Positions 16,616 to 25,791 are shown, counted from the stretch's first letter. The stretch is 64,000 nt of DNA from Eshraghiella sp051880035 (GCA_051880035.1 JBJENE010000022.1:1-64000), one strand, 5' to 3'. Notes: generated by a model from the letters alone, not told the origin. Made by a program: numbers and translations.

Positions 16616-19414
16616 TTATATGTTGATATTTATACCGCTTTTGCCTGCTGCCGTTCTTGTAACCACAAGCTGTTTATCTATGCGGTTTTTAAGTTCGGAC
16701 ACATGGGAAATGATTCCCACAAGCCTGTTTCCTTCGGTAAGACCGTTAAGAACTTTCATTGCCTGATTAAGAGATTCTTCGTCCAGAGTACCGAATCCCT
16801 CATCAATAAAAAGTGTATCAAGTTTTATTCCGCCTGACATTTCCTGTACTTCATCAGCCATTCCCAGAGCCAGTGAAAGAGATGCCATAAAAGCTTCACC
16901 GCCGGAAAGTGTTCTCACACTTCTTTCGGAACCGTTATAATGGTCGATTACATTCAGTTCCAGACCTGTCTGCTCTTTCAGATTCCTTGCCTCGTTACAC
17001 CTTTTTAATTCGTATCTGCCCTGGCTCATCTTCAGAAATCTTCTGTTGGCTCTGATAATTATATGTTCAAAATAATTTATCTGGACATATGTCTCAAGTG
17101 TAATTCTGGCTTTACCGGATTTGGACAGATTTCCGTTGGCGGTATCCGCAACAGCTTTTATCTGTATCCACTTTTCTTCCGTCGCAGTTATTTTCTCACT
17201 GCACTCTTTAATCCGCTCTAATGTTTTCTTATTGAAAGTATTTGCAGACACCACCTGTTCCTTCTGCTCCCTTAACTTTCTCTTATCAGTCCGTACCCTT
17301 TCAATTTCTTTGGTAAGGAAATCCATGTCAGGTATTTCTTTGCCGTGAAGCTCTTTATCAAGGGATTCCTTTCTGTTTTTGGCAACGGCAAGCTGCTCTT
17401 CGCATTGTTTCAGTGATATGTTTATTCTGTTATTTTCTTTTTCAATCCGCTCTGCCTTTTTCTCCATGCTTAAAATATTCTGCATGGCTTCTTCTTCACT
17501 GCCGTATTTAAGTAATTTGCAAATCCTGTCATTCTCTGCCCTAAGACTTTTAAGTTCGGTCTCAAGGCGGGTTTTATTAACTTCCGTTTCATGCAGTCTG
17601 TCCACAAGTAAGTCAATGTTTTTCCTGATAACAGGAATTTGCTTTTCGATATATTCTGCTCTCTCAACCTGCAAATTAACGTAAGAAATCTTCGAAGTAA
17701 TTTCATCAGAAGCCTTTATAACATCTTCTATATATCTGCGCACCTCCTGCCCGGCTGACTCCATATCGGAAAGTTTTTTTGTAAGGTTTGCGGTATCATC
17801 TATCAATGCCATCTTGTCTTTAAGGATATTTAAGGAATTATCTGCCTTAACGCCCAGTTCTCCCGCTTTCCTGCTGGACTCGTTCTGAATTTTTTCTGCT
17901 TCCTGCAGAAGTTTTTTGGCTTTATCCACAGTTTCCTTATCCGGAGCGTCGGTATGAAGCGGCATAGGATGCGGATGATGAATTGAGCCGCACACCGGGC
18001 AAGGCTGCCCGTCTGTGAGTGTCTGTGCCAGTATCCCTGCCTGGGCATCAAGAAAATCCTGCATTATCTTTTCCGTTGATGCTCTTTGGATTTTGCAGAC
18101 CTTTGAGGCCTTCAGATAATCGTTTTGTGCATTTAAAAGTTCTTTTTGAAGCACCATATGGTGTTTAATCAGAGACTCTGCTTCTCTAAGAAGTTTTAAT
18201 TTATTGTCCGTCAATACTTTCTCTTTTTCAAGCTCCGCCAGGGTTTCGTGACAGTCTTTTATTTCTTCTTTTTCTTTTTGCAATTCTTCTGACTGTTGTT
18301 CGGATTTTTTAATTGCCCCGGTATCCTCTTCATGCCTTTTACACAGCATGTTATATTTATTTTCTTTGTCAGATATATCCTTTCTGAGCTTTTTGGCTTC
18401 CGCATAATTGTTAAGATTCTTTTTTTCTTCTTCGATTGTTACTTTAAGTCCGGCAATACCTTCGTATTCGTCACGGATGTTTTCATAATCCTTTAAAAGT
18501 CCGTTTTGCTTTATGGTAAGCACTTCTATGTCATTTTCTGTATTCTTAAGTTCTTTAAATGCTTTAATAAGTCTCTCTGCCGCATTTTCTTTTATATTAA
18601 GTTCATCAAATACCGCATCGGTTTCTGTTATTTTGGATTCAATTCCTGTTTCAGACAAGTTATCAGATTCGATTATGCATTCTGCGAGCCTGATAATTTC
18701 TAATATATTTAAGCCTGTATTTTCGTCGGTAACTTTTTTCCATTCTTCATAAAATTCACTTTGGCTGTCACACATGATATTTCTGACACCGTTTGCTATA
18801 ATGTCCCTATATCCCCTAAGTTCATCTTCAAGAACTTTTAATTTTTCTTTTATCTTAATCTGAAAAGTCTGGAAAACACCTGTGTTAAAAATTTCACGAA
18901 AAATCTTACTTCTCTCATCTGTTTTGGAAAAAAGAAGTTTCAGGAAATCCCCCTGGGCTATCATTGCAATCTGGCAAAAATGTGAACGGTCCACACCTAT
19001 AAGCTCTGTTATGGCTTTAATTGTCTTCTCGGCACCCTCTATAACCCTTCCGTCAGGATATGAAAGTATTGCATCCGCGCTCTCTATTACCGTTCCCTCG
19101 CCTCTTTTTTTGGGTCTCTCGTAAGCGGGATTCCTGTGAATACGGTATGTATTGCCCTGATATTCAAATTCCATTTCCACATAAGTTTCCACAGACGGGT
19201 CTGCATATTTACTTCTTAACATTCCCGCTTCCCTTCCGTTTCCGCTGGCTTCCCCGAAAAGCGCAAATGTTATCGCATCAAAAATTGTGGTCTTGCCCGA
19301 ACCCGTATCTCCTGTTATAAGATAAAGTCCGCTTTCGCCTAACTTCTCAAAAGGAATAACTGTTTTACCTGCATATGGTCCGAATGCAGATATTTCCATA
19401 TATACAGGTCTCAT
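16616..19414 (-). CDS. sbcC: SbcC nuclease ATPase subunit (Rad50-like)
   Basis: A 932-residue SMC-like protein. Walker A GDTGSGKTT is at residues 35-43; two long coiled-coil arms flank a zinc hook, CPVCGS, near the middle; the ABC signature LSGGEAFMASLSLALG and Walker B DTLFIDEGFGTLD are near the C-terminus. With SbcD it forms the SbcCD complex that opens hairpins and protein-blocked DNA ends during replication repair. The sequence carries all ATPase motifs intact and is close to the usual family size. Its ATG overlaps the sbcD stop codon by 4 nt (ATGA), showing translational coupling. Confidence 0.97.
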   Translation of the reverse strand: MRPVYMEISAFGPYAGKTVIPFEKLGESGLYLITGDTGSGKTTIFDAITFALFGEASGNGREAGMLRSKYADPSVETYVEMEFEYQGNTYRIHRNPAYERPKKRGEGTVIESADAILSYPDGRVIEGAEKTIKAITELIGVDRSHFCQIAMIAQGDFLKLLFSKTDERSKIFREIFNTGVFQTFQIKIKEKLKVLEDELRGYRDIIANGVRNIMCDSQSEFYEEWKKVTDENTGLNILEIIRLAECIIESDNLSETGIESKITETDAVFDELNIKENAAERLIKAFKELKNTENDIEVLTIKQNGLLKDYENIRDEYEGIAGLKVTIEEEKKNLNNYAEAKKLRKDISDKENKYNMLCKRHEEDTGAIKKSEQQSEELQKEKEEIKDCHETLAELEKEKVLTDNKLKLLREAESLIKHHMVLQKELLNAQNDYLKASKVCKIQRASTEKIMQDFLDAQAGILAQTLTDGQPCPVCGSIHHPHPMPLHTDAPDKETVDKAKKLLQEAEKIQNESSRKAGELGVKADNSLNILKDKMALIDDTANLTKKLSDMESAGQEVRRYIEDVIKASDEITSKISYVNLQVERAEYIEKQIPVIRKNIDLLVDRLHETEVNKTRLETELKSLRAENDRICKLLKYGSEEEAMQNILSMEKKAERIEKENNRINISLKQCEEQLAVAKNRKESLDKELHGKEIPDMDFLTKEIERVRTDKRKLREQKEQVVSANTFNKKTLERIKECSEKITATEEKWIQIKAVADTANGNLSKSGKARITLETYVQINYFEHIIIRANRRFLKMSQGRYELKRCNEARNLKEQTGLELNVIDHYNGSERSVRTLSGGEAFMASLSLALGMADEVQEMSGGIKLDTLFIDEGFGTLDEESLNQAMKVLNGLTEGNRLVGIISHVSELKNRIDKQLVVTRTAAGKSGININI

Positions 19415-20547
19415 TCCTTATCCTCCTCTATGCTTAAAAATATATCCTCTGCCAGTTTTCTTTGCTCCTCTGTCATGGCTTTGTTATTCTGAAGTTCAAA
19501 CAACTCCTCTAAAAGCATCAGCCCTGACTTATGTTCTGTTTCACCGGTATATCCGATTTCATTGTTATGGCCTGTCCTTGTATTTTCGTAATCAAGCCTC
19601 ATGATATTCGGGTAAAAAAGTCTTAATTTGCCCATTGCATCCGGTACATCTTCCTCATCGGTAAGCGTTATGTGCATATAGTCATCCGTATGCAGTCTTT
19701 CATAAAAATCCTTGGCCGTTATCTGTATATATGTACCTTTTATTTCAACCATATCCCTTAAAGGCTTAAGTGGAATTGTATATACCTCCACATTTCCCTT
19801 CTCCTTAATATCCGCTATAGTAACTGATTTTACATGAGAAGCCTCGGAAAAAGAATATTTGACCGGACTCCCGCAGTACCTTACGGTATTCCTTCCCACA
19901 GACTGGGCACGATGTATATGTCCGAGTGCCACATAATCAAATCCGTCAAAAATGCCTCCGTCCACAATATCCGTACCGCCTACATATGCTTCCTCCGATT
20001 CGGATATGTCTGCTCCGGCTACAAACTGATGGGCAAGAATCACATTCCTTTCATCGTAGTCCGGCTGTATATTCCCTATTACCGTCTTAACGGCATCATT
20101 AGCTGAGAGAATATCCGTTTCAGGAAAATACTGCCTCACATATGCCGGCTTTAAAAAGGGCATCAGATAAAAATTAATCACACCGTAATCATCATTCAAT
20201 GATATTTTTTCAATATTGCCACGGTAAACCGGAGAGACATAAAAGTTTCCCGCTGCCATTATTTTACTTCCGAAAGCAATTCTTTCGGCAGAGTCATGGT
20301 TACCGCTTATTATAAAAACTTTTCTGCTGCTTTCAAAAATTCCGGATAAAAAGGAATCAAAAAGTTCCACCGCTTCTCCCTGTGGTACGGATTTATCATA
20401 AATATCCCCGGAAATAAGCACTGCTTCTATCTTTTCGGAATTAATTATTTCACTTATCTCCTGCAATATATATTTCTGGTCTTCCAACATGGAAAAGCCG
20501 TTTACTTTTTTCCCAAGATGTAAATCGGATAAATGTATGAGTTTCAC
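19411..20547 (-). CDS. sbcD: SbcD nuclease subunit (Mre11-like)
   Basis: A 378-residue metallophosphoesterase, the nuclease half of SbcCD. Metal-binding motifs: LIHLSDLHLGK at the start, LISGDIYDKS, ISGNHDSAERI and the later HQFVAG and LGHIHRAQ. I place the start at GTG 20547, giving the family-typical opening MKLIHLSDLHLG with GGAGG 9 nt upstream. A longer ATG frame starts at 20583, but that ATG is part of an extended -10 promoter box (TGCTATAAT at 20590-20582), so it should not be in the transcript. The gene is followed directly by sbcC with overlapping codons. Confidence 0.95.
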   Translation of the reverse strand: MKLIHLSDLHLGKKVNGFSMLEDQKYILQEISEIINSEKIEAVLISGDIYDKSVPQGEAVELFDSFLSGIFESSRKVFIISGNHDSAERIAFGSKIMAAGNFYVSPVYRGNIEKISLNDDYGVINFYLMPFLKPAYVRQYFPETDILSANDAVKTVIGNIQPDYDERNVILAHQFVAGADISESEEAYVGGTDIVDGGIFDGFDYVALGHIHRAQSVGRNTVRYCGSPVKYSFSEASHVKSVTIADIKEKGNVEVYTIPLKPLRDMVEIKGTYIQITAKDFYERLHTDDYMHITLTDEEDVPDAMGKLRLFYPNIMRLDYENTRTGHNNEIGYTGETEHKSGLMLLEELFELQNNKAMTEEQRKLAEDIFLSIEEDKE

Positions 20548-20581
20548 TCCTCTATGCCTCCGCCTGTTTTCTTTTATGCTC

Positions 20582-20590
20582 ATTATAGCA
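20582..20590 (-). promoter_or_regulatory. Extended -10 promoter of sbcDC
   Basis: The minus strand reads TGCTATAAT, a consensus extended -10 element, placed about 35 nt before the GTG start of sbcD and immediately after the yajC terminator. No good -35 is seen, which extended -10 promoters do not need. Its location rules out the upstream ATG as the sbcD start. Confidence 0.65.
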
Positions 20591-20626
20591 GAAAAACCCT
20601 CTTTCCGCCATCCGGAAAAGAGGGTT
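20591..20626 (-). terminator. Rho-independent terminator after yajC
   Basis: A 13-bp stem (AACCCTCTTTTCCG / CGGAAAGAGGGTT, one bulged A) with a short loop is followed on the minus strand by TTTTT. It ends the tgt-yajC transcript about 30 nt after the yajC stop codon and abuts the sbcD promoter. Confidence 0.85.
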
Positions 20627-20657
20627 CCTTGTTAACAAAATCTTAATGATATACAGA

Positions 20658-20957
20658 TTAAGCCTCTGCTTTCTCAACTTCAACAATTGCGGCTTTCTGC
20701 ATAGGAATACGGCAGTTTTTGTTGCTTCCGAATTCTACGATTACAGTATCTTCTGTGATATCAATAACAACACCGTAGAAACCGCTTGTGGTAAGAACGC
20801 TGTCGCCAACCTCCATGGAATTAAGTAATTCCTGCTGTTTCTTCTGCTGCTTCTTCTGTGGTCTGATTGCAATGAAGTACATTAATACCGCAAAGAATGC
20901 AATATATGCTACAATCATAATAATCTGCTGTGTTGTTCCTGATGCTGCTAAAATCAT
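20658..20957 (-). CDS. yajC: YajC preprotein translocase accessory subunit
   Basis: A 99-residue protein with one N-terminal membrane helix (IIMIVAYIAFFAVLMYFIAI), then RPQKKQQKKQQELLNSMEVGDSV, the typical YajC cytoplasmic start, and a small beta domain (VLTTSGFYGVVIDI...VIVEFG). YajC associates with SecDF and the SecYEG translocon. It follows tgt, the usual neighbour of yajC in bacteria, and precedes a strong terminator. RBS AAGGAGG-type before the ATG. Confidence 0.95.
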   Translation of the reverse strand: MILAASGTTQQIIMIVAYIAFFAVLMYFIAIRPQKKQQKKQQELLNSMEVGDSVLTTSGFYGVVIDITEDTVIVEFGSNKNCRIPMQKAAIVEVEKAEA

Positions 20958-20998
20958 ATTACTTCCTCCTTAAATGCACCTTCTGTACCAATAGTGCT

Positions 20999-22129
20999 CT
21001 AGTTATTGCTTTGGAGATTTTCCAAAGTCTTCTTTTTGAATTCACCATATCGGTTTTCTTCTATTGCCAACCTTATTTCTTCCATCAGGTGATTGTAGAA
21101 ATACAGGTTGTGCAGAACGCAGAGACGCATTCCCAACATCTCTTTGGCCTTTAACAGATGCCTTATATATGCCCTGCTGTAATTACGGCATGCCGGGCAC
21201 TGGCAGCCTTCTTCAATAGGAGATGTATCTTTCTCAAAATGAGCATTAAAAAGATTTAACTTGCCATAGTGAGTATAGACATGTCCATGCCTTCCGTTCC
21301 TCGTAGGGTATACACAGTCGAAAAAGTCTATTCCCCTGTCAACGGCTTCAAGAATATTGGCAGGTGTACCTACTCCCATAAGGTAGGTAGGCTTATTGAC
21401 CGGAAGATAAGGCACAACCGAATCAAGTATACGATACATTTCCTCATGTGTCTCTCCTACAGCCAGACCTCCCACGGCATATCCGTCCAAGTCCAGCCCG
21501 GCAATATCCTTTGCATGTCTGATACGGATATCATCATACACACCGCCCTGATTAATTCCAAATAAAAGCTGGTGCGGATTAACTGTATCCGGCAATGAAT
21601 TAAGTCTTGCCATCTCATTCTTACATCTTACAAGCCAACGAGTTGTTCTGTCAACTGATTTTTCAACATATTCTCTCGGTGACGGATTCTTAATACATTC
21701 ATCAAATGCCATCGCAATCGTAGAACCAAGGTTTGACTGAATCTGCATGCTTTCTTCCGGACCCATAAAAATTTTATGACCGTCAATATGTGAATTGAAA
21801 TGCACGCCTTCTTCTTTAATTTTCCTGAGTCCCGCAAGGGAAAACACCTGGAATCCGCCTGAATCCGTAAGGACCGGTCTGTCCCAGTTCATGAATTTAT
21901 GGATGCCTCCCAGTTCCTTAATTAAATTATCACCGGGTCTGACATGCAGATGGTAGGTGTTGGACAATTCCACCTGACACCCTATTTCTTTAAGGTCAGT
22001 AGTGGCCACGGCCCCTTTAATTGCGGCTGCCGTTCCTACATTCATAAAAACCGGAGTCTGTATTGTTCCATGGACGGTTTGAAGTTCTGCTCTTTTGGCC
22101 TTTCCGTCCATATTTAAAATCTTATACAT
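20999..22129 (-). CDS. tgt: Queuine tRNA-ribosyltransferase
   Basis: A 376-residue enzyme that exchanges guanine for the queuosine precursor at position 34 of GUN tRNAs. Seen: the substrate pocket VLTDSGGFQVFSL, the catalytic region GVGTPANILEAV...DFFDCVYPTRNGRHG, and the zinc site CQCPACRNYSRAYIRH near the C-terminus. I use the ATG at 22129 (MYKILNMDG), which has an AGTAGGA site and leaves an 11-nt gap after aroC; the ATG at 22171 would overlap aroC by 32 nt and add an atypical tail. queA, the next enzyme of the pathway, is at 33270-34295, not in the same operon. Confidence 0.96.
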   Translation of the reverse strand: MYKILNMDGKAKRAELQTVHGTIQTPVFMNVGTAAAIKGAVATTDLKEIGCQVELSNTYHLHVRPGDNLIKELGGIHKFMNWDRPVLTDSGGFQVFSLAGLRKIKEEGVHFNSHIDGHKIFMGPEESMQIQSNLGSTIAMAFDECIKNPSPREYVEKSVDRTTRWLVRCKNEMARLNSLPDTVNPHQLLFGINQGGVYDDIRIRHAKDIAGLDLDGYAVGGLAVGETHEEMYRILDSVVPYLPVNKPTYLMGVGTPANILEAVDRGIDFFDCVYPTRNGRHGHVYTHYGKLNLFNAHFEKDTSPIEEGCQCPACRNYSRAYIRHLLKAKEMLGMRLCVLHNLYFYNHLMEEIRLAIEENRYGEFKKKTLENLQSNN

Positions 22130-22139
22130 ATTAAAATTC

Positions 22140-23240
22140 CTACTTCTTATAAACTTTTCGCACATTGTCAATTACTGAGGTTATATTTTCCAACAGTAAA
22201 TCAACAATGGTACATGCAGTCATTGCTTCTACCACAACTACAGCTCTCGGGACTATCATAGGATCATGTCTGCCTTTAATGGCAATCTGCATTTCATTAC
22301 CGTCTCTTCCTACCGTATGCTGAAGAGATGAAATTGACGGCGTAGGCTTAATTGCCGCACGGAATACCAGTTCACTTCCGTCACTTATTCCTCCGAGAAC
22401 ACCGCCGGAATGATTGGTACGCTTGCAGATTCTGCCGTCATTAATATAAAATTCGTCGTTATTTTCGCTTCCCATGGTCTCAGCTACCATAAAGCCGTCT
22501 CCCACTTCAAAGCCTTTTACTGCACCTATTGACATAATTGCCTTGGCAAGACAGGCATCCAGTTTATCAAATACAGGCTCGCCAAGTCCTGCCGGAAGCC
22601 CTTTCACCGAACATTCAATAATACCTCCAAGGGAATCCTGCTTTGAAATTGCATCATCCGCATGTGCTTTAATAGCCTCGGCAGCATCTTTATCAGGAAT
22701 TGCAAACGGATTGTTATCCCGCTCTGACATATCAAAACGGTCATAATCAATTCCTATTCCTCCGATGCACTGTGAATATGCATCCACACTTATTCCAAGC
22801 TCTTCAAGGACTTTAACTGCGACGGCACCTGCTGCCACTCTTCCTATTGTCTCTCTTCCCGATGAACGGCCGCCTCCTCTGTAATCCCTGAAACCATATT
22901 TCATATCAAAAGTATAGTCAGCATGTCCCGGACGGTACATCTGGGCAATATCGGTATAATCCCCTGAACGCTGGTCTTCATTCATCACAACAATTGAAAT
23001 AGGTGTGCCTGTAGTCTTACCCTCAAACACTCCCGACATAATTCTTGCCATGTCTTTTTCATTGCGTTTGGTGGTATATTTGGATTGTCCCGGTTTTCTG
23101 CGGTCCAGATATTTCTGGATATCTTCTTCGCAAAGCGGTATTCCGGCGGGGCATCCGTCAATTACTACCCCAAGACCGGCTCCGTGGGATTCTCCCCATG
23201 TAGTTATTCTAAATAGTTTACCAAATGATGATCCTGCCAT
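22140..23240 (-). CDS. aroC: Chorismate synthase
   Basis: A 366-residue enzyme that makes chorismate from 5-enolpyruvylshikimate 3-phosphate, the last shared step to aromatic amino acids, using reduced flavin. Signature regions are present: GESHGAGLGVVIDGCPAG near the start, YRGGGRSSGRETIGRVAAGAVA in the middle and the C-terminal GRHDP...RAVVVVEAM. Full family length with no gaps seen. It is 24 nt downstream of the zinc-ribbon gene and immediately before tgt, all on one strand. Confidence 0.97.
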   Translation of the reverse strand: MAGSSFGKLFRITTWGESHGAGLGVVIDGCPAGIPLCEEDIQKYLDRRKPGQSKYTTKRNEKDMARIMSGVFEGKTTGTPISIVVMNEDQRSGDYTDIAQMYRPGHADYTFDMKYGFRDYRGGGRSSGRETIGRVAAGAVAVKVLEELGISVDAYSQCIGGIGIDYDRFDMSERDNNPFAIPDKDAAEAIKAHADDAISKQDSLGGIIECSVKGLPAGLGEPVFDKLDACLAKAIMSIGAVKGFEVGDGFMVAETMGSENNDEFYINDGRICKRTNHSGGVLGGISDGSELVFRAAIKPTPSISSLQHTVGRDGNEMQIAIKGRHDPMIVPRAVVVVEAMTACTIVDLLLENITSVIDNVRKVYKK

Positions 23241-23264
23241 GATGCTTTCCTCTCACTTCTGATA

Positions 23265-23885
23265 TTAAAGTCTGCATCCGCATCCTTCACAGAAAACAGC
23301 ATCAGATGCTGTAACTAACATTCCGCACTGAGGGCATCTTCTTTCAGCAGGCTGCTCCGGTACAGGCTGTTCTGCTACAGGCTGCTGTACTACAGGCTGT
23401 TCTGCTGCAGGCTGTTCTGCTACAGGCTGCTGTACTACAGGCTGTTCTACTACAGGTTGCTGTACTACAGGCTGTTCTACAGGTGCCGGTTCATCAAATT
23501 TGGTTCCGCATACATTACAGAATTTCTGTCCCGGCTGGATTATATTACCGCACTTGGAGCAACGGCTTGCTCCGTCAGTTGCGTATGTATGAGGAAGTCT
23601 TGTACCACATACGGAACAGAATGATGAATTAACCGAATTCTCTGCCTTACAGTTGGTACATACAACAATTCCGTTAAGGAATTTAATTCTTGTCTGCATG
23701 TTCTCAATCTGATCCTGGTTTGCCTTCAGATCATTAAACATCTGTACATATTCCTCAGAAGGATTTTCCGCATTCTGGTTGTAAAACATTCTTCCTATTG
23801 CAGTAAATATTTCATTGGATCTTGTCATACATACCTGAATGTTTCTTGAAAGATCATTAATCTCCCTATCATTAACATTTTTCAT
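23265..23885 (-). CDS. Zinc-ribbon protein with Pro/Val/Gln repeat linker
   Basis: A 206-residue protein of unknown job. The first 75 residues are helical, with no signal peptide. Then come two double-Cys zinc ribbons (CTNCKAE...FCSVCG and CSKCGNI...FCNVCG, about 77-130), a linker of about 45 residues made of repeated PVVQQPVAEQP-type units, and a third ribbon at the end (CPQCGML...FCEGCG). Such proteins are common in clostridia and may bridge protein partners. The repeat encodes a run of direct DNA repeats (ctacaggctg-type units), a possible slippage site. It stands alone before aroC with a good RBS. I cannot assign a function. Confidence 0.8.
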   Translation of the reverse strand: MKNVNDREINDLSRNIQVCMTRSNEIFTAIGRMFYNQNAENPSEEYVQMFNDLKANQDQIENMQTRIKFLNGIVVCTNCKAENSVNSSFCSVCGTRLPHTYATDGASRCSKCGNIIQPGQKFCNVCGTKFDEPAPVEQPVVQQPVVEQPVVQQPVAEQPAAEQPVVQQPVAEQPVPEQPAERRCPQCGMLVTASDAVFCEGCGCRL

Positions 23886-23955
23886 AAGTAAACCTCCTAT
23901 TTACACTTAAACTTACTTTCTAGTATAACTTTTCTGTTACCTAAGGTCAATCTTT

Positions 23956-24312
23956 TTAGCTGAATATTCCGCCTAAAATTCCACCCAGCACACATATTAT
24001 CATGGAAATTCCTGCTTTTTTAATATCTTCATAAAAGCCATGATTTGCAATAAATGATACAACTGACAAAATTATAAAATACAAAGCACCTATCATGGCA
24101 CCGTTTAATAATCTTTTTTCACCCTTCTTTTTGGCATAAATAAGCCCTGAAACAATAGTTGACACTCCGTATATTACCAGAATAAATATTCTGACGGGAT
24201 TTTCCCCTAACTCCAGCTTATACATGGCAAATGCTGCCACCAGAAGCAATATGCCGGAAATTGCGTAAGCAACCAGCAAAACCTTCAAAACCAGTAAAAT
24301 CTTTTTACCCAT
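23956..24312 (-). CDS. Small four-helix membrane protein (TIGR04086/YrzE-like)
   Basis: A 118-residue integral membrane protein with four predicted helices (KILLVLKVLLVAYAISG..., IFILVIYGVSTIVSGLIYA, GAMIGALYFIILSVVSFIA, GISMIICVLGGILGGIF). The ATG at 24312 has GGAGG 5 nt upstream and is chosen over a farther upstream start. Layout and size resemble the TIGR04086/YrzE membrane family of Firmicutes, whose genes tend to lie near yajC, as here (3 kb away on the same strand). Function is unknown in the family. Family assignment is tentative. Confidence 0.7.
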   Translation of the reverse strand: MGKKILLVLKVLLVAYAISGILLLVAAFAMYKLELGENPVRIFILVIYGVSTIVSGLIYAKKKGEKRLLNGAMIGALYFIILSVVSFIANHGFYEDIKKAGISMIICVLGGILGGIFS

Positions 24313-24351
24313 TATACCCTCCAAAATACAGTATCTTTTATTTGTACTCTC

Positions 24352-24360
24352 TGGTATAAT
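24352..24360 (+). promoter_or_regulatory. Extended -10 promoter for the prolyl-tRNA editing gene
   Basis: The plus strand reads TGGTATAAT, a perfect extended -10 element, about 62 nt before the ATG of the gene at 24423. The -35 region is weak. An AAGGAG ribosome site lies directly before the gene. Confidence 0.55.
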
Positions 24361-24422
24361 GTATATTCGCAAGGAGAAAGGATATTCCCCACAAAGATTT
24401 TTTACTTCAAGGAGATTTCACA

Positions 24423-24977
24423 ATGGAACTTAAGGTATGGAAAGGCCGTCCTGTTACAAAAGAACGCCGTCTTCCCAAAGAAGAACGCACATACGATTTA
24501 TTGGACGAATTGAATATTGAATATGAAAGAGTTGACCACGAACCGGCTATGACCATGGATGCCTGCGACGATATAATTAATGCATTTCATACGCCTATAT
24601 GCAAAAATCTTTTCTTGTGTAATGCAGGTAAAACAGACTTTTATTTACTCGTCATGCCGGGGGATAAGAAATTTAAAACGAAAATCGTGTCAAGTCAGCT
24701 GGGTGTTTCCAGACTTTCCTTCGCTCCCGAAGAATATCTTCTGGATTTTCTTGATATTACTCCCGGCTCCGTAAGCATTATGGGACTTATGAATGATAAG
24801 GATAACCGGGTTAAGCTTTTGGTAGATCGTGAAATTCTTAACGATGAGTATTTTGCCTGTCATCCGTGCATAAATACTTCATCGATAAAGCTTCGCACAT
24901 CGGATGTTTTCGGACCTTTTCTGGAGAAAATACACCACGAAGCGGTATATGTAGATTTGGTTGTTTCGGATTCATGA
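24423..24977 (+). CDS. YbaK/ProX-like prolyl-tRNA editing protein
   Basis: A 184-residue cytoplasmic protein of the YbaK/ProX (PrdX) group, which hydrolyses mischarged Ala- or Cys-tRNA(Pro) in trans. Seen are the opening LLDELNIEYERVDHEPAMTM, the CKNLFLCN strand, the conserved Lys-rich YLLVMPGDKKFKTK, and the substrate-pocket region GSVSIMGLMNDKDNRV...ACHPCINTSSIKL, all typical of the stand-alone ProX proteins. One of few plus-strand genes here; it has its own promoter and converges on the GlmU-like gene. The 134-nt gap after it (24978-25111) shows no clear terminator. Confidence 0.88.
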   Translation: MELKVWKGRPVTKERRLPKEERTYDLLDELNIEYERVDHEPAMTMDACDDIINAFHTPICKNLFLCNAGKTDFYLLVMPGDKKFKTKIVSSQLGVSRLSFAPEEYLLDFLDITPGSVSIMGLMNDKDNRVKLLVDREILNDEYFACHPCINTSSIKLRTSDVFGPFLEKIHHEAVYVDLVVSDS

Positions 24978-25111
24978 TAATCAATATTCCGGGAACATGG
25001 CTCGGATGGTGGTCTGATGAAGCATTTGCACCAAGTCATATTATGATTTCATATAGAAATGCAAAATAATATTTGCGCTCTTTCGGACGATTTTTTACAG
25101 CCCCTTATATT

Positions 25112-25777
25112 TTACCTTTTATTCACTACTTCTCCCTGTTTCTTATAGATGCTTCCCTTCGGAACATAACCTCTGACACTTGAAAGCGGATATATGTTGG
25201 TATTGGAACCTACAACGGTGCCCGGATTCAGAATTGAGCCGCATCCTACTTCTACCATATCCCCGAGAACTGCTCCCATTTTCTTAAGACCGGTAGGGAT
25301 AACCTCAGATTCCGTCTTAACTTCCACAAGAGTTTTATCGGATTTAACATTGGATGTAATTGACCCTGCACCCATATGGGATTTAAATCCGAGAATTGAG
25401 TCCCCCACATAGTTATAATGAGGTACCTGGACTTTATTAAAAAGAACCACATTCTTAAGCTCGGTGGAATTTCCTACTACCGCACCTTTTCCCACAATGG
25501 CACTTCCTCTTATAAAAGCACAATGGCGCACTTCTGCATCTTTATCAATTATGCAGGGACCCGTAATGCTTGCAGTAGGAGCCACGGTTGCAGACTTTGC
25601 AATCCAGATATTCTCTCCCACAAGGTCATATTCTTCCTTCGGAAGATTTTTTCCCAATCCGATTATAAAATCCTTAATATCCGGAAGGACCTCCCAAGGA
25701 TATGTGGCATTGGCAAAAAGTTCCTTTGCGATCGTTTCATTCAAATCAAATAATTCAGGAACTGTTAATCCGTTCAT
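25112..25777 (-). CDS. GlmU-like left-handed beta-helix protein lacking the nucleotidyltransferase domain
   Basis: A 221-residue protein. After about 55 N-terminal residues it consists of hexapeptide repeats (VAPTASITGPCIID, AEVRHCAFIRGSAIVGKGAVVGNS) that form a left-handed beta-helix, and it shares the SHMGAGSITSN and GCGSILNPGTVVGSNT style of GlmU C-terminal domains. The UDP-GlcNAc pyrophosphorylase half with its GxGTRM motif is absent, so it is not a complete GlmU. It may be an acetyltransferase or nucleotide-sugar-related enzyme. It lies 14 nt after glmS, whose product, glucosamine-6-phosphate, is on the route to UDP-GlcNAc; a link to amino-sugar metabolism is therefore plausible but not shown. 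Confidence 0.82.
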   Translation of the reverse strand: MNGLTVPELFDLNETIAKELFANATYPWEVLPDIKDFIIGLGKNLPKEEYDLVGENIWIAKSATVAPTASITGPCIIDKDAEVRHCAFIRGSAIVGKGAVVGNSTELKNVVLFNKVQVPHYNYVGDSILGFKSHMGAGSITSNVKSDKTLVEVKTESEVIPTGLKKMGAVLGDMVEVGCGSILNPGTVVGSNTNIYPLSSVRGYVPKGSIYKKQGEVVNKR

Positions 25778-25791
25778 ATTTTATTTCCTCC

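Noticed and set aside
23330..23490. CRISPR-like or tandem repeat array
   Set aside because: The repeats are in frame, code for a Pro/Val/Gln linker, and have no spacers of constant length.
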